NCBI RefSeq assembly: GCF_040786275.1
Contig: NZ_JBFMVT010000002.1
Location: 2,170,001-2,234,000, forward strand
Length of the DNA: 64,000 nucleotides
Source of the DNA: Buttiauxella gaviniae
GTDB lineage: Bacteria; Pseudomonadota; Gammaproteobacteria; Enterobacterales; Enterobacteriaceae
Reading direction: 5' to 3'
Made by a program: the position numbers and the translations under genes. The notes below the pieces were generated by a model that did no database searches, had not been told where the DNA came from, and worked only from the letters and a program-made list of their open reading frames with translations. Below, in pieces: positions 35,006 to 49,158 of this stretch; the first letter of the stretch is position 1, and the number at the start of each line of letters is the position of its first letter.

Positions 35006-36550
35006 TTAATCAAACTTCATGCGGGTGGCTTTCAGGTTAACAATCGCCAGCGCGCCAACCAGAATGAAGATAAGCGTTGCGATAGCCGCAGCCAGGCCAA
35101 AGTCCTGACCGCCGCCGCCTTCAAAGGCGATGCGGTAGGTGTAGCTCACCAGCAAGTCCGTATAGCCAGCAGGCGTTGTGGTGCCGAGTCGGTCTGGCCC
35201 ACCGTTAGTTAACAGTTGAATCAGCACGAAGTTGTTAAAGTTAAAGGCAAAACTTGCGATCATCAGCGGCGTCAGCGGCTTAATCAGCAGCGGCAGCGTG
35301 ATCTTAAAGAAGTTCTGGAACGGGCCTGCGCCGTCCATTGCCGAGGCTTCATACAGATCGTCCGGAATCGCTTTCAGCAAGCCCATGCACAGAATCATCA
35401 TGTACGGATAACCCAACCAGGTGTTCACGATAATGATCATCGAACGGGCGGTTGTCGGGTCGCTAAACCAGGCGGGTTTGATACCAAACAGCGAGCTCAA
35501 CATCATGTTGATTTCACCGAAGCTTTGGTTGAACAAGCCTTTGAAAATCAGGATAGAAATAAACGAGGGCACCGCATAAGGCAGAATTAACATTACGCGG
35601 TAAATCGCTTTGCCTTTCAGTGATTCCCACTGCACGACACACGCCAGAACCATGCCTACGGCAACGGTCAGGATTACCGTCAGAACAGAGAAAACCACGG
35701 TCCAGACGAAAATCGCCATGAACGGTTTCTGAATGCCTTCGTCATGGAATACGCGCAGGAAGTTCTTCCAGCCAATCGTCACGGTGTAGCCGGGGCTTAA
35801 TTGCTCGTTGCCCCAGTTGCCGTCGGCGTTAACTGATTGATAGAAACCAATGTCGTTATTCGGGCGGTATTTCACACCGCTTTGGTTGTTGGTCAGCTCA
35901 CCATTTTCACCCTGGGTATAGAGCGGGCGAGTGCCGGAGAACTGGCGCAGGGAGCTCATGGTCAGCGTGCTTTCATCAGGCATTTCAGCGGTGATTTGCG
36001 TCAGCGCCGCGCGGTTTTGCGTAATCACGCGCAGATTGGCTTTCTCGCCGCCTGGCAGGGCATCTGCTTCTTTCAGTTTCAGGTGTTGCTCGCCACCAAA
36101 TTTAAAGGTGTCGGAGATGAAATTTTTGCCGGTTTCGCCGTCGGTGAGGCCCAGTTGCCACTCATCACCCGCAGGATAAAGGCCGAAATTAAAGGTCTTG
36201 CCCGCCTGATACTGGCGGTCCATCAGCACCTGTTGGGCGCGCTCTTGCGTCAGTTGGTTGGTGCTGCTGTAGTTGGTAAAAGCGATGGCAATGGTACACA
36301 CCAGCGGGAACAGGACGAACAACCCCATCCCGGCCAGACCCGGATAAACATAGCGCCAGGCGTATGCTTTGCGGTTTGCATAAATGTATAAGCCAAGTGA
36401 GCTTAAAATCAGCGTCATAATGGCGAACAGGTACTCCCCCTGGGCGTACATCAAGATAATCAGATATCCAACCAGCAGTCCCAACAGGCCGATGACTGAC
36501 CACTTCAGTACATCGCTTTGCCACCAGTGGCTCTTTTTAACAACATCCAT
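35006..36550 (-). CDS. malF: maltose ABC transporter permease MalF
   Basis: Membrane subunit of MalFGK2 that carries the maltose site in the translocation path. The 514 residues equal E. coli MalF. Three N-terminal membrane segments are followed by the large periplasmic P2 domain (about 93-275) that contacts MalE, then five more segments with the EAA loop LYEASAMDGAGPFQNFFKITLP (about 398-419, given in part). It follows malE across a REP pair. Confidence 0.97.
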   Translation of the reverse strand: MDVVKKSHWWQSDVLKWSVIGLLGLLVGYLIILMYAQGEYLFAIMTLILSSLGLYIYANRKAYAWRYVYPGLAGMGLFVLFPLVCTIAIAFTNYSSTNQLTQERAQQVLMDRQYQAGKTFNFGLYPAGDEWQLGLTDGETGKNFISDTFKFGGEQHLKLKEADALPGGEKANLRVITQNRAALTQITAEMPDESTLTMSSLRQFSGTRPLYTQGENGELTNNQSGVKYRPNNDIGFYQSVNADGNWGNEQLSPGYTVTIGWKNFLRVFHDEGIQKPFMAIFVWTVVFSVLTVILTVAVGMVLACVVQWESLKGKAIYRVMLILPYAVPSFISILIFKGLFNQSFGEINMMLSSLFGIKPAWFSDPTTARSMIIIVNTWLGYPYMMILCMGLLKAIPDDLYEASAMDGAGPFQNFFKITLPLLIKPLTPLMIASFAFNFNNFVLIQLLTNGGPDRLGTTTPAGYTDLLVSYTYRIAFEGGGGQDFGLAAAIATLIFILVGALAIVNLKATRMKFD

Positions 36551-36583
36551 GGGGTGTTCCTCTACCTCTACAACGTCTTAAAG

Positions 36584-36655
36584 CGGTGGATGGCACGGCG
36601 TTTATCCACCCTACACACAGAATATGTAGGGCGGGTAGGCCTGCGCCACCCGCCA
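36584..36655. repeat. REP pair (BIME) between malE and malF
   Basis: GGTGGATGGCACG...TATCCACC (36585-36610) and GGGCGGGTAGGCC...CCACCCGCC (about 36629-36654). The same gap in E. coli holds the classic REP elements that stabilise the malE message and help make MalE much more abundant than MalF. Confidence 0.85.
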
Positions 36656-36660
36656 TTTTT

Positions 36661-38000
<1,340 letters not shown>

Positions 38001-38345
38001 AGGGTATAGATTGAGTAACTCGGCATGGTTAGTTTGCGCAGATGGCAAGTGCTTCTCATCCTCCTTAGCCCTACGCCCCACCCCTGGTATCTGTGATCTG
38101 CATTACATAACTGACAGTTATGTGTACTGGAGCACATAAAACGAGGCCGAATTTTGAAACCACGATCACGAAAATCTCTTGCCCCGAATGTAACCGGTTG
38201 CAGACCAGCCCCTCTCATCCTCCCATCTCCTCCCCCATAAAAAACAGCGGGGTGGAGGATTCACGAAATGTATAGATCCGTCATAGTCCGACACATCTTG
38301 AATTACCTGCCAATGAGCAGCGTGATGGAATGAAGGGAGAAGTAC
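38001..38345. promoter_or_regulatory. malE-malK divergent control region
   Basis: No gene lies here. Candidate CRP sites are TGTGATCTGCATTACA (38092-38107) and TGTGTACTGGAGCACA (38121-38136). MalT-box-like sequences (GGGGA(T/G)GAGG type) occur on the minus strand in 38211-38236 (GGGGGAGGAG and GGAGGATGAG) and 38053-38065, and on the plus strand at 38249-38260. This matches the shared MalT and CRP control of malEFG and malK-lamB-malM in E. coli. GGGAG before malK is its ribosome site. Confidence 0.75.
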
Positions 38346-40819
<2,474 letters not shown>

Positions 40820-40846
40820 TACGGCGTTAATCTGAAGTGAAGAAAT

Positions 40847-40876
40847 GATGGGGAGTTTGCGACTGAACTCCCCATC
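40847..40876 (+). repeat. hairpin between lamB and malM
   Basis: A perfect 11-bp stem GATGGGGAGTT/AACTCCCCATC with an 8-base loop and no T run. It probably protects the abundant lamB message from 3' decay or lowers read-through into malM. Confidence 0.7.
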
Positions 40877-40966
40877 ATGATTACCCTCTATGCCAATGCC
40901 TGTTTCGATGGAAAGCGCTATTGCCTGGCTAACTTTCCACCGATTTCCCATTCGAGGTCTATAAAA

Positions 40967-41920
40967 ATGAAAATGAAAAAAAGTCTCCTCGCACTCTGCC
41001 TTTCCGCAGGGTTGCTCGCCAGCGTTCCCGGAATTAGTCTGGCAGATATCAATATCGTTCCGCAGGATGTTTCAGCCGCTCCGTCAATTCCTGAATCTAC
41101 ATTACAAAATCTTGTCTGGACGCCGGTTACCCAAAACAAACTGCATACCACAAACCTTGCGACTGGCGGACAGTCTCTGGGGGTCGCTGACATTATTGGC
41201 CCAGTAGCGGCTTACAGCGTTCCGGCGGGTATTGGTGAACTGACTATTACCCTTACTAGCGTCGTTGAAAAAGATACGGTCTTCGCACCAAACGTACTGG
41301 TTTTGGATCAAAACCTGCGCCCAGCTGCATACTTCCCAAGCAGTTTCTTTGCCTACCAGGAACCAGGCGTAATGTCTGATAACCGCCTGGAAGGAACGTT
41401 TAAATTAACGCCAGCATTGGGGCAGCAAAAACTCTATTTATTGGTCTTCACAACCAGTAAAGATGCACAACAAACCACTAAGATGATTGATCCTGCCAAA
41501 GCCTATGCCAAAGGCAATGGTAACGCGATCCCAGATATTCCAGACCCTATTGCGAGCCATGGCACGACAGGCACGCTGAAATTGCGAGTAAAAACCTCTT
41601 CTGGTTCAAGCATTTTAGTGGGACCACTCTTTGGTTCATCTGGCCCAGATCCTGTGACTGTGGGTAACACAGCAGCTCCTGCTACCGCTTATGCTGCACC
41701 TGTTGCAGCAACAGCCGCAGCGCCAGTAGCCGCCCCAGCTCCTGCCGCGAAAAAAGAACCTGTACTTAGCGATACAGAGAGTTACTTCAACCAGGCTATA
41801 AAAGAAGCGGTAGCAAAAGGCGATGTTGATAAAGCCCTGAAACTGCTAGATGAAGCTGAACGCCTGGGATCGACTTCTGCCCGTAAAACCTTTATCAGCA
41901 GTGTAAAAGGCAAGGGGTGA
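40967..41920 (+). CDS. malM: maltose operon periplasmic protein MalM
   Basis: A 317-residue periplasmic protein of unknown function, coregulated with lamB. I start at 40967 (MKMKKSLLALCLSAG), where the signal peptide begins; cleavage is near SLA-DINIV (residue 26). The N-terminal beta-rich domain contains GPVAAYSVPAGIGELT. An Ala/Pro-rich linker (about 230-265) leads to a helical tail KLLDEAERLGSTSARKTFI. A terminator follows. Confidence 0.95.
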   Translation: MKMKKSLLALCLSAGLLASVPGISLADINIVPQDVSAAPSIPESTLQNLVWTPVTQNKLHTTNLATGGQSLGVADIIGPVAAYSVPAGIGELTITLTSVVEKDTVFAPNVLVLDQNLRPAAYFPSSFFAYQEPGVMSDNRLEGTFKLTPALGQQKLYLLVFTTSKDAQQTTKMIDPAKAYAKGNGNAIPDIPDPIASHGTTGTLKLRVKTSSGSSILVGPLFGSSGPDPVTVGNTAAPATAYAAPVAATAAAPVAAPAPAAKKEPVLSDTESYFNQAIKEAVAKGDVDKALKLLDEAERLGSTSARKTFISSVKGKG

Positions 41921-41952
41921 TCGTTTCCCCGCAGTGCTGATGTTTGAAGTTT

Positions 41953-41982
41953 GGTGCGCATAGTCATGCGCACCTTTTTTTT
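41953..41982 (+). terminator. intrinsic terminator of malK-lamB-malM
   Basis: Perfect 8-bp stem GGTGCGCA/TGCGCACC with a 6-base loop and eight Ts. Confidence 0.95.
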
Positions 41983-41999
41983 GCCCATCATCCTTCTTT

Positions 42000-42058
42000 A
42001 TCCTTCGAGCTGACTGGGATTTTGAGTGCAGCCGCCTTGATTCAACGCGAATCATTTA
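42000..42058. repeat. palindromic element A, copy 5 (core-deleted form)
   Basis: Begins ATCCTTCGAGCTGACTGGG and ends TTCAACGCGAATCATTTA with GTGCAGCCGCCTTG in between. The outer blocks of the family are here, but the central CACTTAC...GTAAG palindrome has been lost exactly between the GGCTGCA-type and GGCCGCCTTG-type blocks. It sits directly after the malM terminator. Confidence 0.65.
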
Positions 42059-42157
42059 GAAGGCTTCCGTTCTGTTAAATTGTTGTGAGCTTTTGCCTGC
42101 CACGCTCTACCTATTCTGCGTTACAATGAAAACCGATTTTGTTTCGGAGAAATTCCC

Positions 42158-42667
42158 ATGTCTGACGCGCTTTCGCCACTGCGCGCCTTACGTTTTGAGG
42201 CTACGATCCCTGAGGAGCTGAGCGCGTCGCTTCTTGACTGGTTATTGCTTGAAGACTCAATGACCAAACGCTTCGAGCAATATTGCTCGCGGGTTACCGT
42301 TCGCATTGTGCGTGAAGGTTTTTTTGATTCGCGTGCCGACCTTCCTGAAGCTGATATGTTGCCCGAAGCCGAACGTTACTGGCTGCGAGAAGTGGTGCTC
42401 TGCGGTGACGATGAGCCGTGGCTGCTGGGGCGCACCGTGGTGCCTGAATCGACCCTTGAAGGTCCTGAACTTGCCTTGCAGCAGCTTGGCACTACGCCGC
42501 TTGGGCGTTATCTATTTAATACATCTTCCCTGACACGGGATTTTATTGAGATTGGCCGAAGTGCGGATCTATGGGGGCGTCGTTCCCGCCTGAGATTAGC
42601 CGGAAAGCCGTTGATGCTGACCGAGCTGTTCCTTCCCGCATCCCCGCTGTACGAAGAGGAAAAATAA
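42158..42667 (+). CDS. ubiC: chorismate pyruvate-lyase
   Basis: Converts chorismate to 4-hydroxybenzoate and pyruvate, the first committed step of ubiquinone synthesis. It has 169 residues (E. coli 165), with the family motifs [31 protein letters not shown] and [12 protein letters not shown]. The stop overlaps the ubiA start by one base (TAATG), so the two are translated as an operon. Confidence 0.97.
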   Translation: MSDALSPLRALRFEATIPEELSASLLDWLLLEDSMTKRFEQYCSRVTVRIVREGFFDSRADLPEADMLPEAERYWLREVVLCGDDEPWLLGRTVVPESTLEGPELALQQLGTTPLGRYLFNTSSLTRDFIEIGRSADLWGRRSRLRLAGKPLMLTELFLPASPLYEEEK

Positions 42668-43539
42668 TGGAGTGGAGTCTGAAACAGGGCAAATGGCAGG
42701 CATATCAACGCCTGATGCGGCTTGATAAACCGATTGGTTCGCTTTTATTGTTATGGCCGACTTTATGGGCGCTGTGGCTTGCGACGCCGGGCGTACCGCC
42801 GCTGACGATTTTAGGCGTGTTCGTCGCCGGAGTCTGGATGATGCGCGCCGCCGGATGTGTGGTAAATGATTATGCCGATCGCAAATTTGATGGTCATGTA
42901 AAACGTACCGCGCACAGGCCGTTGCCGAGCGGTGCCGTGAGTGAAAAAGAAGCGCGCATATTATTTGTGGTGCTGGTGCTGCTCTCATTTTTACTGGTGC
43001 TGACGCTTAACACGATGACGATATTGTTGTCGGTAGCGGGTTTAGCGCTGGCCTGGGTTTATCCCTTCATGAAGCGCTACACCCATTTGCCGCAGGTCGT
43101 GTTAGGCGCGGCATTCGGCTGGTCAATCCCGATGGCATTTGCTGCGGTGAGCGAATCTGTCCCGCTGAGCTGCTGGCTGATGTTTTTAACCAACATCTGC
43201 TGGGCGGTGGCTTATGACACGCAGTACGCAATGGTTGACCGCGACGACGATCTGAAAATTGGCATTAAATCCACGGCAATACTGTTTGGGCGCTATGACA
43301 ATCTGATCATCGGTATTTTGCAGGTAGCCGTGTTGGCATTGCTGGTATTGATTGGCTGGCTGAACGGATTGGGCGGGGCTTTCTACTGGTCGATTGCTCT
43401 GGCAGGCGCGTTATTTATTCATCAACAACGATTGACGGCTAATCGCGACCGCGATGCCTGTTTCAAAGCATTCCTGAATAATAACTACGTTGGGCTGGTA
43501 CTGTTTATTGGCCTGGTGCTGAGCTTGATGCACTTCTGA
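42667..43539 (+). CDS. ubiA: 4-hydroxybenzoate octaprenyltransferase
   Basis: Membrane prenyltransferase attaching the polyprenyl tail to 4-hydroxybenzoate. From the ATG at 42667 it has 290 residues, the E. coli length; the frame extends into ubiC but that start lacks support. Both Asp-rich motifs are intact: NDYADRKFD (Asn67-Asp75) and DRDDDLKIG near residue 192. Eight to nine membrane segments are visible. Confidence 0.97.
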   Translation: MEWSLKQGKWQAYQRLMRLDKPIGSLLLLWPTLWALWLATPGVPPLTILGVFVAGVWMMRAAGCVVNDYADRKFDGHVKRTAHRPLPSGAVSEKEARILFVVLVLLSFLLVLTLNTMTILLSVAGLALAWVYPFMKRYTHLPQVVLGAAFGWSIPMAFAAVSESVPLSCWLMFLTNICWAVAYDTQYAMVDRDDDLKIGIKSTAILFGRYDNLIIGILQVAVLALLVLIGWLNGLGGAFYWSIALAGALFIHQQRLTANRDRDACFKAFLNNNYVGLVLFIGLVLSLMHF

Positions 43540-43555
43540 TTTGTTGGGCTGGAAT

Positions 43556-43645
43556 GTCGGGTGGCGCTGGCGCTTACCCGACCTACGATTCCAGATACGG
43601 CTGCATTTGTAAGGCGGATAAGCGCAAGCGCCATCCGCCATCTAC
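43556..43645. repeat. REP pair (BIME) between convergent ubiA and plsB
   Basis: GTCGGGTGGCGC...TTACCCGAC (43556-43582) and GGCGGATAAGCG...CATCCGCC (43613-43639) face each other. The gap has no other terminator, so the BIME may shape both 3' ends. Confidence 0.85.
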
Positions 43646-43647
43646 GT

Positions 43648-46077
43648 TTACTCCACCGCAGCCTGCGACGTCGCACTTTCAATCGTCAAACGCACATCCG
43701 GCATGATCAGTTCTGCCAACATCTGGTAGACCTTCATGGTTTCGGTTGGCTCCGCGTCTCCGGTATCGCTGATATAGCCTTCATCACGCAAGGTCAGAAC
43801 CAGCGAGGTGAAGACCGCTTTATCAAAGAATTCCGGTGCGTTAATGCCATGCAATACCGATAAACGCTGGGCGACGGTGCGGCTTTCGCGCTCCAGTGTT
43901 CCACGGTTAATGGATGGATTAGCGCTCAGTAGCCAGAAGGTAATGGCGTAACGTTGCAGCGTTTCACGAACACCCGCAGCCAGTAACTGCATGGTGCGTG
44001 AACGAGCCGGATTAATCAGCACTTCATCACCCGCAAGGGTAATCAGTTCCTGACGAACCATCTCGTTAAGCAGCAACTCAATTTCACCAGCGAGTTCAGC
44101 GGTGTCCCAGCGCAGGAACAGCTCAGCCTTCAGCATCGGGTAGAGTAATTCAACCTGACGCAGGAGTTCGCTGCGGGAAATATGGCGATGCTGCGTGATG
44201 ATTGCCGCCAGCAGAGAAGGTAACACCAGCATATGCAGAATGTTGTTGCGGTAATACGTCATTAATACCGCCTGCTCGCGCGGCAGAATAATAATGTCAC
44301 CGATATTGTCTTTCTCTACTTCAAACTTATTCATCTGCAACGCGTGTTCAATCAACGCTTCTGCCGGTTGGTCTGGTGCAGTTGCATCCGGTGAATACGG
44401 CACGTTTCGCAGCAGGCTCAGATAACAGTTGAGCTGCTCGGTCAGTTGTTCACGGGTGAGTGAACGCTGACGCGACGCCAGGAGCGCGGTACAGCACAGG
44501 TTCATGGCATTCGCTGCCCCTGCATTGTTAATTCGCACCATCAGCTCGGCGGCAATTTCATTAACCGTTGGCGTCAGCCACGCAGGGCGGATCGATTCGA
44601 TTGGGTCGATGGAATCGCGCCACTCAGGAACACGCTGGTTCAGGAAGGTCATCAACGGCATCGGTTCGCCGAAGTTAACATAGCCCTGGCCGAGATTACG
44701 TAGCTTACTCAGACCACGAACCATCTGCATGAAACCTTCTTTTTCTTTTGTCGCACCGCGCAGTTCTTTGGCGTACGTTCCCACTTCCATTACATGTTCA
44801 TAGCCAATGTAAATCGGCACTAATGTAATAGGGCGAGTACCGCCGCGCAGCATGGCCTGAATGGTCATCGACAGCGTGCCGGTTTTCGGATCGAGCAAAC
44901 GACCGGTACGAGAGCGACCACCTTCCACAAAGTATTCAACGGAATAGCCGCGGCTAAACAGTTCGCCAAGATATTCACGGAACACGGTGGAATAGAGTTT
45001 GCTGCCCTTAAAAGTACGACGAATAAAGAACGCACCCAGACGGCGGAAAATCGGGCCTGCTGGCCAGAAGTTCAGGTTAATCCCCGCCGCGATGTGCGGA
45101 GGCACTAGCCCTTGATGATAAAGCACATAAGACAGCAGCATGTAGTCCATGTGGCTGCGATGGCAGGGCACATAGACAATCTCATGGCCGTCGTGAGCCA
45201 GTTGGCGCACGCGTTCTGCATTATGAACGTTGATGCCCTGATACAAACGGTTCCAGGTCAGCCCCAACACGCGGTCAGTTAAACGAACCGCTTCATACGA
45301 GAAGTTAGCCGCAATCTCTTCCATTAATGCAACAGCGTTTTGCTGCGCTTTTTCGTGGGAGATTTTCTTACTACGCGCTTCATCTTCTACCGCGCGGGCG
45401 ATAGCTTTTGAGGCCAAAAGCTTGTTAAACAGATCCTGGCGCACCGGCAGACGCGGCCCGATAGTCGCCAGGCGCTGGCGAGCAAAGTGCATACGCGCCA
45501 CGCGAGCCAGCTTCTGAGCAATTTTCTTGTCTGTACCGTGATCGGTTGCCATCTGGCGCAGAGAAACAGGTGCGGAGAAACGCACGAAGCTGTCGCGACC
45601 CAGCCAGGAAACAGCGAAAAATTTCTGAATGCCGTTTAGCATTTTTAATGGCGGATTCACTTCGCCTTTTTCGCGCCCTGGAGAGCGGCCAAACATCACC
45701 GATACCGGCACCATCTGCACATCCAGATTAGGATTGCTGCGGTGCAGGTCGAGGTAATCATGGAACAGCTTAATCGACTCTTCTTTCGGCGTGTAATAAG
45801 TGAAGACACGCGGCCCGCCATGGATAAAGACATAGCGTGGCAATAAAGCGCCGTCTATTTCTAACGGCTCCAGAGGATCGGGCAAGTTATGCGCGAGGCA
45901 TTGCGCGCGCAAGGTTAATAAATCCGCCTTTGAGTTATACGGCAAAACGTACATGATTGGGCGAGTGGGATCTAAGCCCAGTTCGGCCTGTGGATCAGCC
46001 GGAATGGACTTGCTCTTTACCAGAACGCCTAATGGTAAATTAAGTAATTTGTAGTAAATTCTTGGCCAGCCTGACAT
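43648..46077 (-). CDS. plsB: glycerol-3-phosphate acyltransferase
   Basis: Inner-membrane enzyme that acylates the sn-1 position of glycerol 3-phosphate, the first step of phospholipid synthesis. The 809 residues (E. coli 807) carry the acyltransferase motifs in order: [11 protein letters not shown] with the catalytic His/Asp near 306-311, [20 protein letters not shown] and [11 protein letters not shown]. It is divergent from dgkA, as in E. coli, where sigma-E and other envelope signals act on this region. Confidence 0.97.
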   Translation of the reverse strand: MSGWPRIYYKLLNLPLGVLVKSKSIPADPQAELGLDPTRPIMYVLPYNSKADLLTLRAQCLAHNLPDPLEPLEIDGALLPRYVFIHGGPRVFTYYTPKEESIKLFHDYLDLHRSNPNLDVQMVPVSVMFGRSPGREKGEVNPPLKMLNGIQKFFAVSWLGRDSFVRFSAPVSLRQMATDHGTDKKIAQKLARVARMHFARQRLATIGPRLPVRQDLFNKLLASKAIARAVEDEARSKKISHEKAQQNAVALMEEIAANFSYEAVRLTDRVLGLTWNRLYQGINVHNAERVRQLAHDGHEIVYVPCHRSHMDYMLLSYVLYHQGLVPPHIAAGINLNFWPAGPIFRRLGAFFIRRTFKGSKLYSTVFREYLGELFSRGYSVEYFVEGGRSRTGRLLDPKTGTLSMTIQAMLRGGTRPITLVPIYIGYEHVMEVGTYAKELRGATKEKEGFMQMVRGLSKLRNLGQGYVNFGEPMPLMTFLNQRVPEWRDSIDPIESIRPAWLTPTVNEIAAELMVRINNAGAANAMNLCCTALLASRQRSLTREQLTEQLNCYLSLLRNVPYSPDATAPDQPAEALIEHALQMNKFEVEKDNIGDIIILPREQAVLMTYYRNNILHMLVLPSLLAAIITQHRHISRSELLRQVELLYPMLKAELFLRWDTAELAGEIELLLNEMVRQELITLAGDEVLINPARSRTMQLLAAGVRETLQRYAITFWLLSANPSINRGTLERESRTVAQRLSVLHGINAPEFFDKAVFTSLVLTLRDEGYISDTGDAEPTETMKVYQMLAELIMPDVRLTIESATSQAAVE

Positions 46078-46203
46078 AAACGATGTAAAGCCTCAGGTTA
46101 ATGATGCAAATTCGCCGCAAGAATATCAGAATCTTGTCTGAATTTCTGTGGCGTTCAACTATTGATAAGCATTGACGCAAATAATTTGAAAAGGTTTCCC
46201 TAA

Positions 46204-46572
46204 ATGGCGAGTAGCACCACTGGACTTACCCGTATTATCAAAGCCGCAGGCTATTCATGGAAAGGGCTTAAAGCAGCCTGGATTAACGAAGCCGCTTTTC
46301 GTCAAGAAGGCGTCGCCGCGGTTATCGCCATTGCCATTGCCTGCTGGTTAGATGTCGACCCTATTACCCGTATTTTACTGATCGGTTCTGTCGTGCTGGT
46401 CATGATTATCGAAATTCTCAATAGCGCGATTGAGGCGCTTGTTGACCGTGTTGGCACGGATTATCACGAACTTTCAGGGCGCGCCAAAGATATGGGCTCT
46501 GCCGCTGTATTAATCGCCATTATCCTTGCGGTGATCACCTGGGTCACGCTGCTTTGGCAGCATTTGCGATAG
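46204..46572 (+). CDS. dgkA: diacylglycerol kinase
   Basis: Small trimeric inner-membrane kinase recycling diacylglycerol, a by-product of membrane-derived oligosaccharide and lipid A modification, to phosphatidic acid. The 122 residues equal E. coli DgkA, with three membrane helices, the amphipathic N-terminal helix, INEAAFRQEGVAAV (Glu28) and ILNSAIEALVDRVGTDYHELSGRAKDMGSAAV (given in part: catalytic Glu76 in NSAIEALVDR). Confidence 0.97.
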   Translation: MASSTTGLTRIIKAAGYSWKGLKAAWINEAAFRQEGVAAVIAIAIACWLDVDPITRILLIGSVVLVMIIEILNSAIEALVDRVGTDYHELSGRAKDMGSAAVLIAIILAVITWVTLLWQHLR

Positions 46573-46635
46573 TCTTTCCAGAATAGTTAAGTGCCTGGTT
46601 TTTTGCTCAATTTGTGGTTCCAAAATCGCCTTTGA

Positions 46636-46672
46636 CTGTATATACTCACAGCATAACTGTATAAACACCCAG
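46636..46672 (+). promoter_or_regulatory. paired LexA boxes of the lexA promoter
   Basis: CTGTATATACTCACAG (46636-46651) and CTGTATAAACACCCAG (46657-46672) each keep the CTG-N10-CAG frame. The 21-base centre spacing and position just before the ribosome site are as in E. coli lexA, giving tight autorepression. Confidence 0.95.
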
Positions 46673-46680
46673 GGGGCGGA

Positions 46681-47289
46681 ATGAAAGCGTTAACTACCAG
46701 GCAGCAAGAGGTGTTTGATCTTATTCGGGATCATATCAGCCAGACCGGCATGCCACCGACTCGTGCCGAGATTGCTCAACGTCTGGGGTTCCGTTCTCCG
46801 AACGCCGCTGAAGAGCATTTGAAAGCACTTGCCCGTAAAGGCGTGATTGAAATTGTTTCTGGCGCATCACGTGGTATTCGTTTGCTGGTGGAAGAGGTCA
46901 CAGGTATTCCGCTGGTCGGGCGTGTTGCGGCGGGTGAACCGCTTCTGGCGCAGCAACATATCGAAGGTCACTATCAGGTTGATCCTTCGTTGTTCAAGCC
47001 GAATGCTGATTTCTTACTGCGCGTAAGCGGGATGTCCATGAAAGACATCGGCATTATGGATGGCGATCTGCTTGCTGTTCATAAAACTCAGGATGTGCGC
47101 AATGGCCAGGTTGTGGTTGCGCGCATTGATGACGAAGTTACCGTTAAGCGCTTAAAGCAGCAGGGTAATACCGTCCATCTGCTGCCAGAAAACAGCGAAT
47201 TTGAACCGATTATCGTTGACCTGCGTGAGCATAACTTCTCCATCGAAGGCTTGGCGGTTGGGGTTATTCGCAACGGCGACTGGCTGTAA
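46681..47289 (+). CDS. lexA: SOS repressor LexA
   Basis: Represses the SOS regulon and cleaves itself when stimulated by RecA filaments. The 202 residues equal E. coli LexA: winged helix-turn-helix (about 1-70), cleavage site Ala84-Gly85 in [11 protein letters not shown], catalytic Ser119 (RVSGMSMKD) and Lys156 (EVTVKRLKQ). AGGGGGCGG precedes the ATG. Cotranscribed with dinF. Confidence 0.99.
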   Translation: MKALTTRQQEVFDLIRDHISQTGMPPTRAEIAQRLGFRSPNAAEEHLKALARKGVIEIVSGASRGIRLLVEEVTGIPLVGRVAAGEPLLAQQHIEGHYQVDPSLFKPNADFLLRVSGMSMKDIGIMDGDLLAVHKTQDVRNGQVVVARIDDEVTVKRLKQQGNTVHLLPENSEFEPIIVDLREHNFSIEGLAVGVIRNGDWL

Positions 47290-47351
47290 AACTTCTTTAG
47301 GCGATGCGCATTCCAGCGCATCGCTATCCTCACTCTCTTTCTGGATTAGCC

Positions 47352-48683
47352 ATGCGATTTTTCTCGACGGCTGATAGCGCGCTCTGGCGCCTCGCCTTAC
47401 CCATGATTTTTTCCAATATCACCGTTCCCCTGCTTGGCCTGGTGGATACGGCAGTTATTGGTCATTTGGATAGCCCCGTTTATCTCGGCGGTGTCGCTAT
47501 CGGCGCAACGGCAACCAGCTTCTTATTTATGCTGCTATTGTTTTTGCGCATGAGCACCACGGGTTTAACCGCCCAGGCTTTCGGCGCCAACAATCCCTCA
47601 GCTTTAGCGCGTGCTCTGGTTCAGCCTTTAATGCTGGCATTAGGGGCGGGCGCTGCGATTATCCTGTTACGTGACCCGCTGATTTCCCTGGCCCTGCATA
47701 TCGTTGGTGGTAATCAGGATGTGCTCTGGCAGGCACAGCGTTTTCTTGAGATCCGCTGGCTAAGCGCTCCGGCCTCGCTGGCTAATCTCGTGCTGCTGGG
47801 GTGGCTACTGGGTGTTCAATATGCCCGTGCGCCCGTTATTTTGCTGGTTGTGGGGAACGTGCTGAATATTGTGCTCGATGTGTGGCTGGTTATGGGCCTG
47901 CATATGAATGTGCAGGGGGCTGCACTGGCGACGGTCACTGCGGAATACGCAACGTTTATCATCGGCCTGTTGATGGTGAAAAAGGTGATGGGGTTGCGCG
48001 GCATCAGCGTTGAAATGCTTAAACAATCCTGGCGCGGTAACATCCGGCGTTTACTGGCGCTTAACCGAGACATCATGTTGCGTTCATTGCTGCTCCAGGT
48101 GTGTTTCGCATCAGTGACTATTTTTGGGGCGCGTTTAGGCAGTGAAATTGTCGCCGTAAATGCCGTGCTGATGACGCTGTTAACCTTCACGGCCTACGCG
48201 CTTGACGGCTTTGCTTACGCCGTTGAAGCCCATTCCGGGCAGGCCTATGGCGCAAAAAATCGAGGGCAATTGCTTGAGGTTTGGGGCGCTGCCTGCCGCC
48301 AGTCCGGCTTCGTTGCGCTGATGTTTGTGGTGATATACGCCGTGTTTGGCGAGCATATCGTTTCGTTGCTGACGTCTATTCCTGAACTACAGTTGCAGGC
48401 CGATCGCTACTTGCCGTGGCAGATAGTGTTGCCGGTGGTTGGAGTCTGGTGTTATTTGCTGGATGGCATGTTTATTGGTGCCACACGCGGGGCGGAGATG
48501 CGTAACAGTATGGCCGTTGCGGCTGCGGGTTTTGGCATAACGTTATTTACCGTTCCGTGGTTGGGTAACCATGGTTTGTGGCTTTCGGTGGCGGTTTTTC
48601 TTGCGCTTAGAGGCTTGTCGCTAGGTTGGATTTGGCGTCGCCACTGGCGGGAAAATACCTGGTTCAGCCCTTCCTCAAATTGA
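47352..48683 (+). CDS. dinF: DinF, MATE-family efflux protein
   Basis: An SOS-induced inner-membrane protein of the multidrug and toxin extrusion family; in E. coli it has been linked to protection from oxidative stress and bile salts. I start at 47352 (MRFFSTADSALWRLALPMIF), 443 residues; a start at 47304 would give 459, the length sometimes annotated in E. coli. Twelve hydrophobic segments in two halves are visible, with VPLLGLVDTAVIGHL near residue 25. It follows lexA by about 60 bases with no terminator between. Confidence 0.94.
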   Translation: MRFFSTADSALWRLALPMIFSNITVPLLGLVDTAVIGHLDSPVYLGGVAIGATATSFLFMLLLFLRMSTTGLTAQAFGANNPSALARALVQPLMLALGAGAAIILLRDPLISLALHIVGGNQDVLWQAQRFLEIRWLSAPASLANLVLLGWLLGVQYARAPVILLVVGNVLNIVLDVWLVMGLHMNVQGAALATVTAEYATFIIGLLMVKKVMGLRGISVEMLKQSWRGNIRRLLALNRDIMLRSLLLQVCFASVTIFGARLGSEIVAVNAVLMTLLTFTAYALDGFAYAVEAHSGQAYGAKNRGQLLEVWGAACRQSGFVALMFVVIYAVFGEHIVSLLTSIPELQLQADRYLPWQIVLPVVGVWCYLLDGMFIGATRGAEMRNSMAVAAAGFGITLFTVPWLGNHGLWLSVAVFLALRGLSLGWIWRRHWRENTWFSPSSN

Positions 48684-48837
48684 GCCGCTTGGTTAAAGAT
48701 TCTTAATTTTCTCCTTACCGCCATATCGTTGACTACAATTAATTTCACGTCCAGCAGAAACAGGGTGTCAGCCAGTCGGCAGCACCGGGACGTTGTTAAC
48801 TTTTAGCAGTTCTTAACCGAACGATGAGGATATTACT

Positions 48838-49047
48838 ATGAATAAAGACGAAATCGGCGGTAACTGGAAACAGTTCAAAGGCACAGTAAAAGAGAAATGG
48901 GGCAAACTGACTGATGATGACATGACTGTCATTGAAGGGAAACGCGATCAGTTGGTCGGTAAAATCCAGGAACGCTATGGATACCAGAAGGATCAGGCAG
49001 AGAAAGAAGTCGGCGAGTGGGAAAGACATAACAAGTATCGCTGGTAA
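48838..49047 (+). CDS. yjbJ: YjbJ, CsbD-family stress protein
   Basis: A 69-residue, highly hydrophilic helical protein of the CsbD family, abundant in stationary phase in E. coli (sigma-S dependent); function unknown. It begins MNKDEIGGNWKQFKGTVKEKWGKLTDDD-like sequence typical of the family. GATGAGGA lies before the ATG. The 154 bases upstream hold its promoter; the 111 bases to zur contain nothing I can assign. Confidence 0.95.
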   Translation: MNKDEIGGNWKQFKGTVKEKWGKLTDDDMTVIEGKRDQLVGKIQERYGYQKDQAEKEVGEWERHNKYRW

Positions 49048-49158
49048 TCAGCATCTCTCAGATGTGTAAAATCTCATAGGCTACCCTGCCCAGGTACATG
49101 GATGTACCGTTCCCTTTCCCCTCGCAATACATTTCAAACAAAGTTCAAACCAGCCAAC

